Source of the DNA: Glaciecola sp. UBA983
GTDB lineage: Bacteria > Pseudomonadota > Gammaproteobacteria > Enterobacterales > Alteromonadaceae
Direction: 5' to 3'
NCBI GenBank assembly: GCA_002292215.1
Contig: DBBN01000010.1
Span: 1 to 27,631, forward strand
DNA: 27,631 nucleotides
Numbering within the stretch: the first letter of the stretch is position 1; each line of letters begins with the position of its first letter. Both the position numbers and the translations under genes were made by a program. Under the pieces are notes generated by a model, which was given only the letters and a program-made list of their open reading frames with translations, had not been told where the DNA came from and ran no database searches. Shown here piece by piece: positions 26,324-27,631 of this stretch.

Positions 26324-26341
26324 TTAATTGATATCAATTAA
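26324..26341. repeat. 18-base perfect palindrome
   Basis: TTAATTGATATCAATTAA reads the same on both strands. It sits 15 bases past the ybaB stop codon, between the convergent genes. It resembles an FNR site with its spacer removed (TTGAT next to ATCAA), so an FNR role is not supported. Its function is unknown. Confidence 0.5.
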
Positions 26342-26355
26342 TTATAAAGAGCAAC

Positions 26356-26682
26356 TTAAAACGGCATCTTAAAGCCCGGTGGTAAATTCATACCACCAGT
26401 CACATCACCCATTTTTTCTTTGGTGGTTTCTGCTACACGACGAACCGCATCATTACACGCAGCTGCAACTAGATCTTCAATCATGTCTTTATCATCGTCC
26501 ATTAACGCTTCATCAATATGCACGCGCTTGACGTTATGATTACAGGTCATAGTGACTTTGACCATACCAGCACCGGCTTCACCAATGACTTCGATAGTCG
26601 CTAGTTCTTCTTGTGACTTTTGCATGCGCTCTTGCATTTGCTGCGCTTGCTTCATGATATTTCCCATACCACCTTTAAACAT
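26356..26682 (-). CDS. ybaB: YbaB/EbfC family nucleoid-associated protein
   Basis: Small DNA-binding dimeric protein of 108 residues (E. coli YbaB 109). It starts [20 protein letters not shown], the characteristic methionine- and glutamine-rich helix, then has the [20 protein letters not shown] strand region and ends [23 protein letters not shown] ribosome site precedes the ATG. It begins 15 bases after the dnaX stop, the usual dnaX-ybaB operon. The following gene on this strand, recR, is displaced by about 1.3 kb. Confidence 0.97.
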   Translation of the reverse strand: MFKGGMGNIMKQAQQMQERMQKSQEELATIEVIGEAGAGMVKVTMTCNHNVKRVHIDEALMDDDKDMIEDLVAAACNDAVRRVAETTKEKMGDVTGGMNLPPGFKMPF

Positions 26683-26697
26683 AATGATTCTTCCTTT

Positions 26698-27631
26698 CTA
26701 AGGTTTTGGTTTTAATGAGCCATCGACCACTGAAGCACCAAATGTGTTTTTGAGCTTTTGTAGTTCAGGATCAGAATTGAAAATGGCTTCAGCGTGTGCT
26801 TTTCTAATTTGATTAATCTGCATTTGTAATGAAAACGGCGTATGCGTAGGTTGACCACAGGTGACATTCACATTGATTGGCTCACCAAAATGATTTGATA
26901 AAGCGGTACACACTACATCAATCGCAGCATCACTCTGCAAGTGACCTTTTTGTTCATCAAGTAATAATGTAACAGTATTGGCATTCCGTTGAAAAGCAGA
27001 ATGTATCGCTAATTGTTTATTTAAACCGCCAAGATTAAGCTTAGAAATGGTATTTGCCCATTCATCAATTTGTGCAGCACTCGTTAACTTATCACCATTA
27101 GGTAAAATTGCAGTCAGTTGTTCAGCTTGTACTTGTTGAAAGTTTACCGCAGGCATGTCTTCATGATGAACTAACCCCATTTTGGATGGGTCACGCTCTG
27201 GCTGTGCCAACGGCTGTGAAGGTTCTTCACTTTCATCAGCATTAGCTGAACTAGAAGGTGCTACAGGAGGTAGAGGGACAATTTCTAATTCAGCGGGTTC
27301 TCGCTCAGTAGATTCTTGTTCGGCAGTTTGTAATTGGACTGTAGGCGTAATTTCAGGTGTCGTTGCTGGTGCCGACAATTCATCACGCAAAGATAACAAA
27401 TCATCAAGGGTATCATGTGAGACCGCTTTGACTTGTGGTTGACTATCCTGCTGTACTTGAACGTCTATAGGTACTTCTGAATAATCATCATTATCCATAT
27501 ACGCTTCAGGTGGCAAATCACTGTCATCAAACTGATGTGGATGCATTTCTGCAGCCTCATCCATGATATCAACTAGTTCAGATAAAAGAGGGTCAGATCC
27601 AATTTTAGGTGACGATTCTACTTCTGGCTCT
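26698..27631 (-). CDS. dnaX: DNA polymerase III tau subunit, C-terminal part (5' end outside window)
   Basis: Clamp-loader subunit that also binds the polymerase and the DnaB helicase. The reading frame stays open to the window edge on the minus strand, so only about 310 C-terminal residues are seen and the ATPase domain is missing. The visible part begins with a long acidic, Pro/Gln/Glu-rich linker of roughly 150 residues. The folded tau domain V-like region follows, with QIDEWANTISKLNLGGLNKQ, FQRNANTVTLLLDEQKGHL and a C-terminal DPELQKLKNTFGASVVDGSL. The ATG at 27564 is internal, not the start. Identification rests on this C-terminal pattern plus ybaB next door. The frameshift site that makes gamma in E. 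coli is not visible here. Confidence 0.92.
   Translation of the reverse strand, partial: EPEVESSPKIGSDPLLSELVDIMDEAAEMHPHQFDDSDLPPEAYMDNDDYSEVPIDVQVQQDSQPQVKAVSHDTLDDLLSLRDELSAPATTPEITPTVQLQTAEQESTEREPAELEIVPLPPVAPSSSANADESEEPSQPLAQPERDPSKMGLVHHEDMPAVNFQQVQAEQLTAILPNGDKLTSAAQIDEWANTISKLNLGGLNKQLAIHSAFQRNANTVTLLLDEQKGHLQSDAAIDVVCTALSNHFGEPINVNVTCGQPTHTPFSLQMQINQIRKAHAEAIFNSDPELQKLKNTFGASVVDGSLKPKP

Noticed and set aside
26324..26341. FNR-type binding site
   Set aside because: FNR sites need four bases between TTGAT and ATCAA; here there are none, and the position is downstream of genes rather than at a promoter.
26960..26975. A-run (AAAAAGG on the minus strand) in dnaX as a possible gamma frameshift site
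   Set aside because: Only five A residues, in the wrong phase for the A-AAA-AAG heptamer, and located inside the C-terminal tau domain, too far downstream.

Overview
The window looks like chromosomal DNA of a marine-type gammaproteobacterium of the Shewanella/Alteromonadales/Vibrio kind. Base composition is AT-leaning with heavy TTA leucine use. It carries an Rnf/Rsx electron-transport operon followed by nth, a MotY gene head-to-head with RNase T, a full E. coli-type his operon with a bifunctional hisB and hisIE, and a dnaX-ybaB/recR/htpG/adk block. The genus cannot be fixed from sequence reading alone. Almost everything is core or housekeeping. I see no insertion sequence, prophage, CRISPR array, tRNA or rRNA.

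Layout. 1-2927 (+): the end of rsxD, then rsxG, rsxE and nth. 2950-4654: motY (-) and rnt (+), divergent; motY has a sigma-28-like promoter that supports moving its start to a GTG, giving a 293-residue protein. 4666-8736: a TauE/SafE-type permease (-), a DUF2244 membrane protein (+), a DUF2855 protein (-) and a saccharopine dehydrogenase-like oxidoreductase (+). 8742-9713 (-): three small genes I do not recognise. 9854-18267 (+): the his region, with promoter, a 14-residue leader peptide containing four histidines, an attenuator with a visible competing helix, hisGDCBH, an opposite-strand methyltransferase gene, hisA, a 93-bp gap, then hisF and hisIE. 18292-18925: a small heat shock protein gene with a sigma-32-like promoter and a leader that folds like a ROSE RNA thermometer. 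18949-21418: a MAPEG protein (-), an MsrA-thioredoxin-MsrB fusion (+) and an ElaA-type acetyltransferase (-). 21524-25125 (-): adk, htpG (sigma-32-like promoter) and recR. 25260-26258 (+): an unrecognised membrane protein lying between recR and ybaB. 26356-27631 (-): ybaB and the C-terminal part of dnaX (tau).

How it fits together. The his genes encode the whole route from ATP and PRPP up to the shared late steps, under leader-peptide attenuation, but the cluster is split into hisLGDCBH, hisA and hisFI sections that probably use extra promoters. Two chaperone genes share the CTTGAAA heat-shock element. Rnf and MotY suggest a cell that couples redox to ion gradients and has a polar flagellar motor, which is an inference from family knowledge.

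Nothing here is clearly a new multi-gene system. The best leads are the ROSE-like thermometer, the split his operon, the permuted Msr fusion, the three-gene unknown cluster, and the membrane gene that breaks up the usual ybaB-recR pair.
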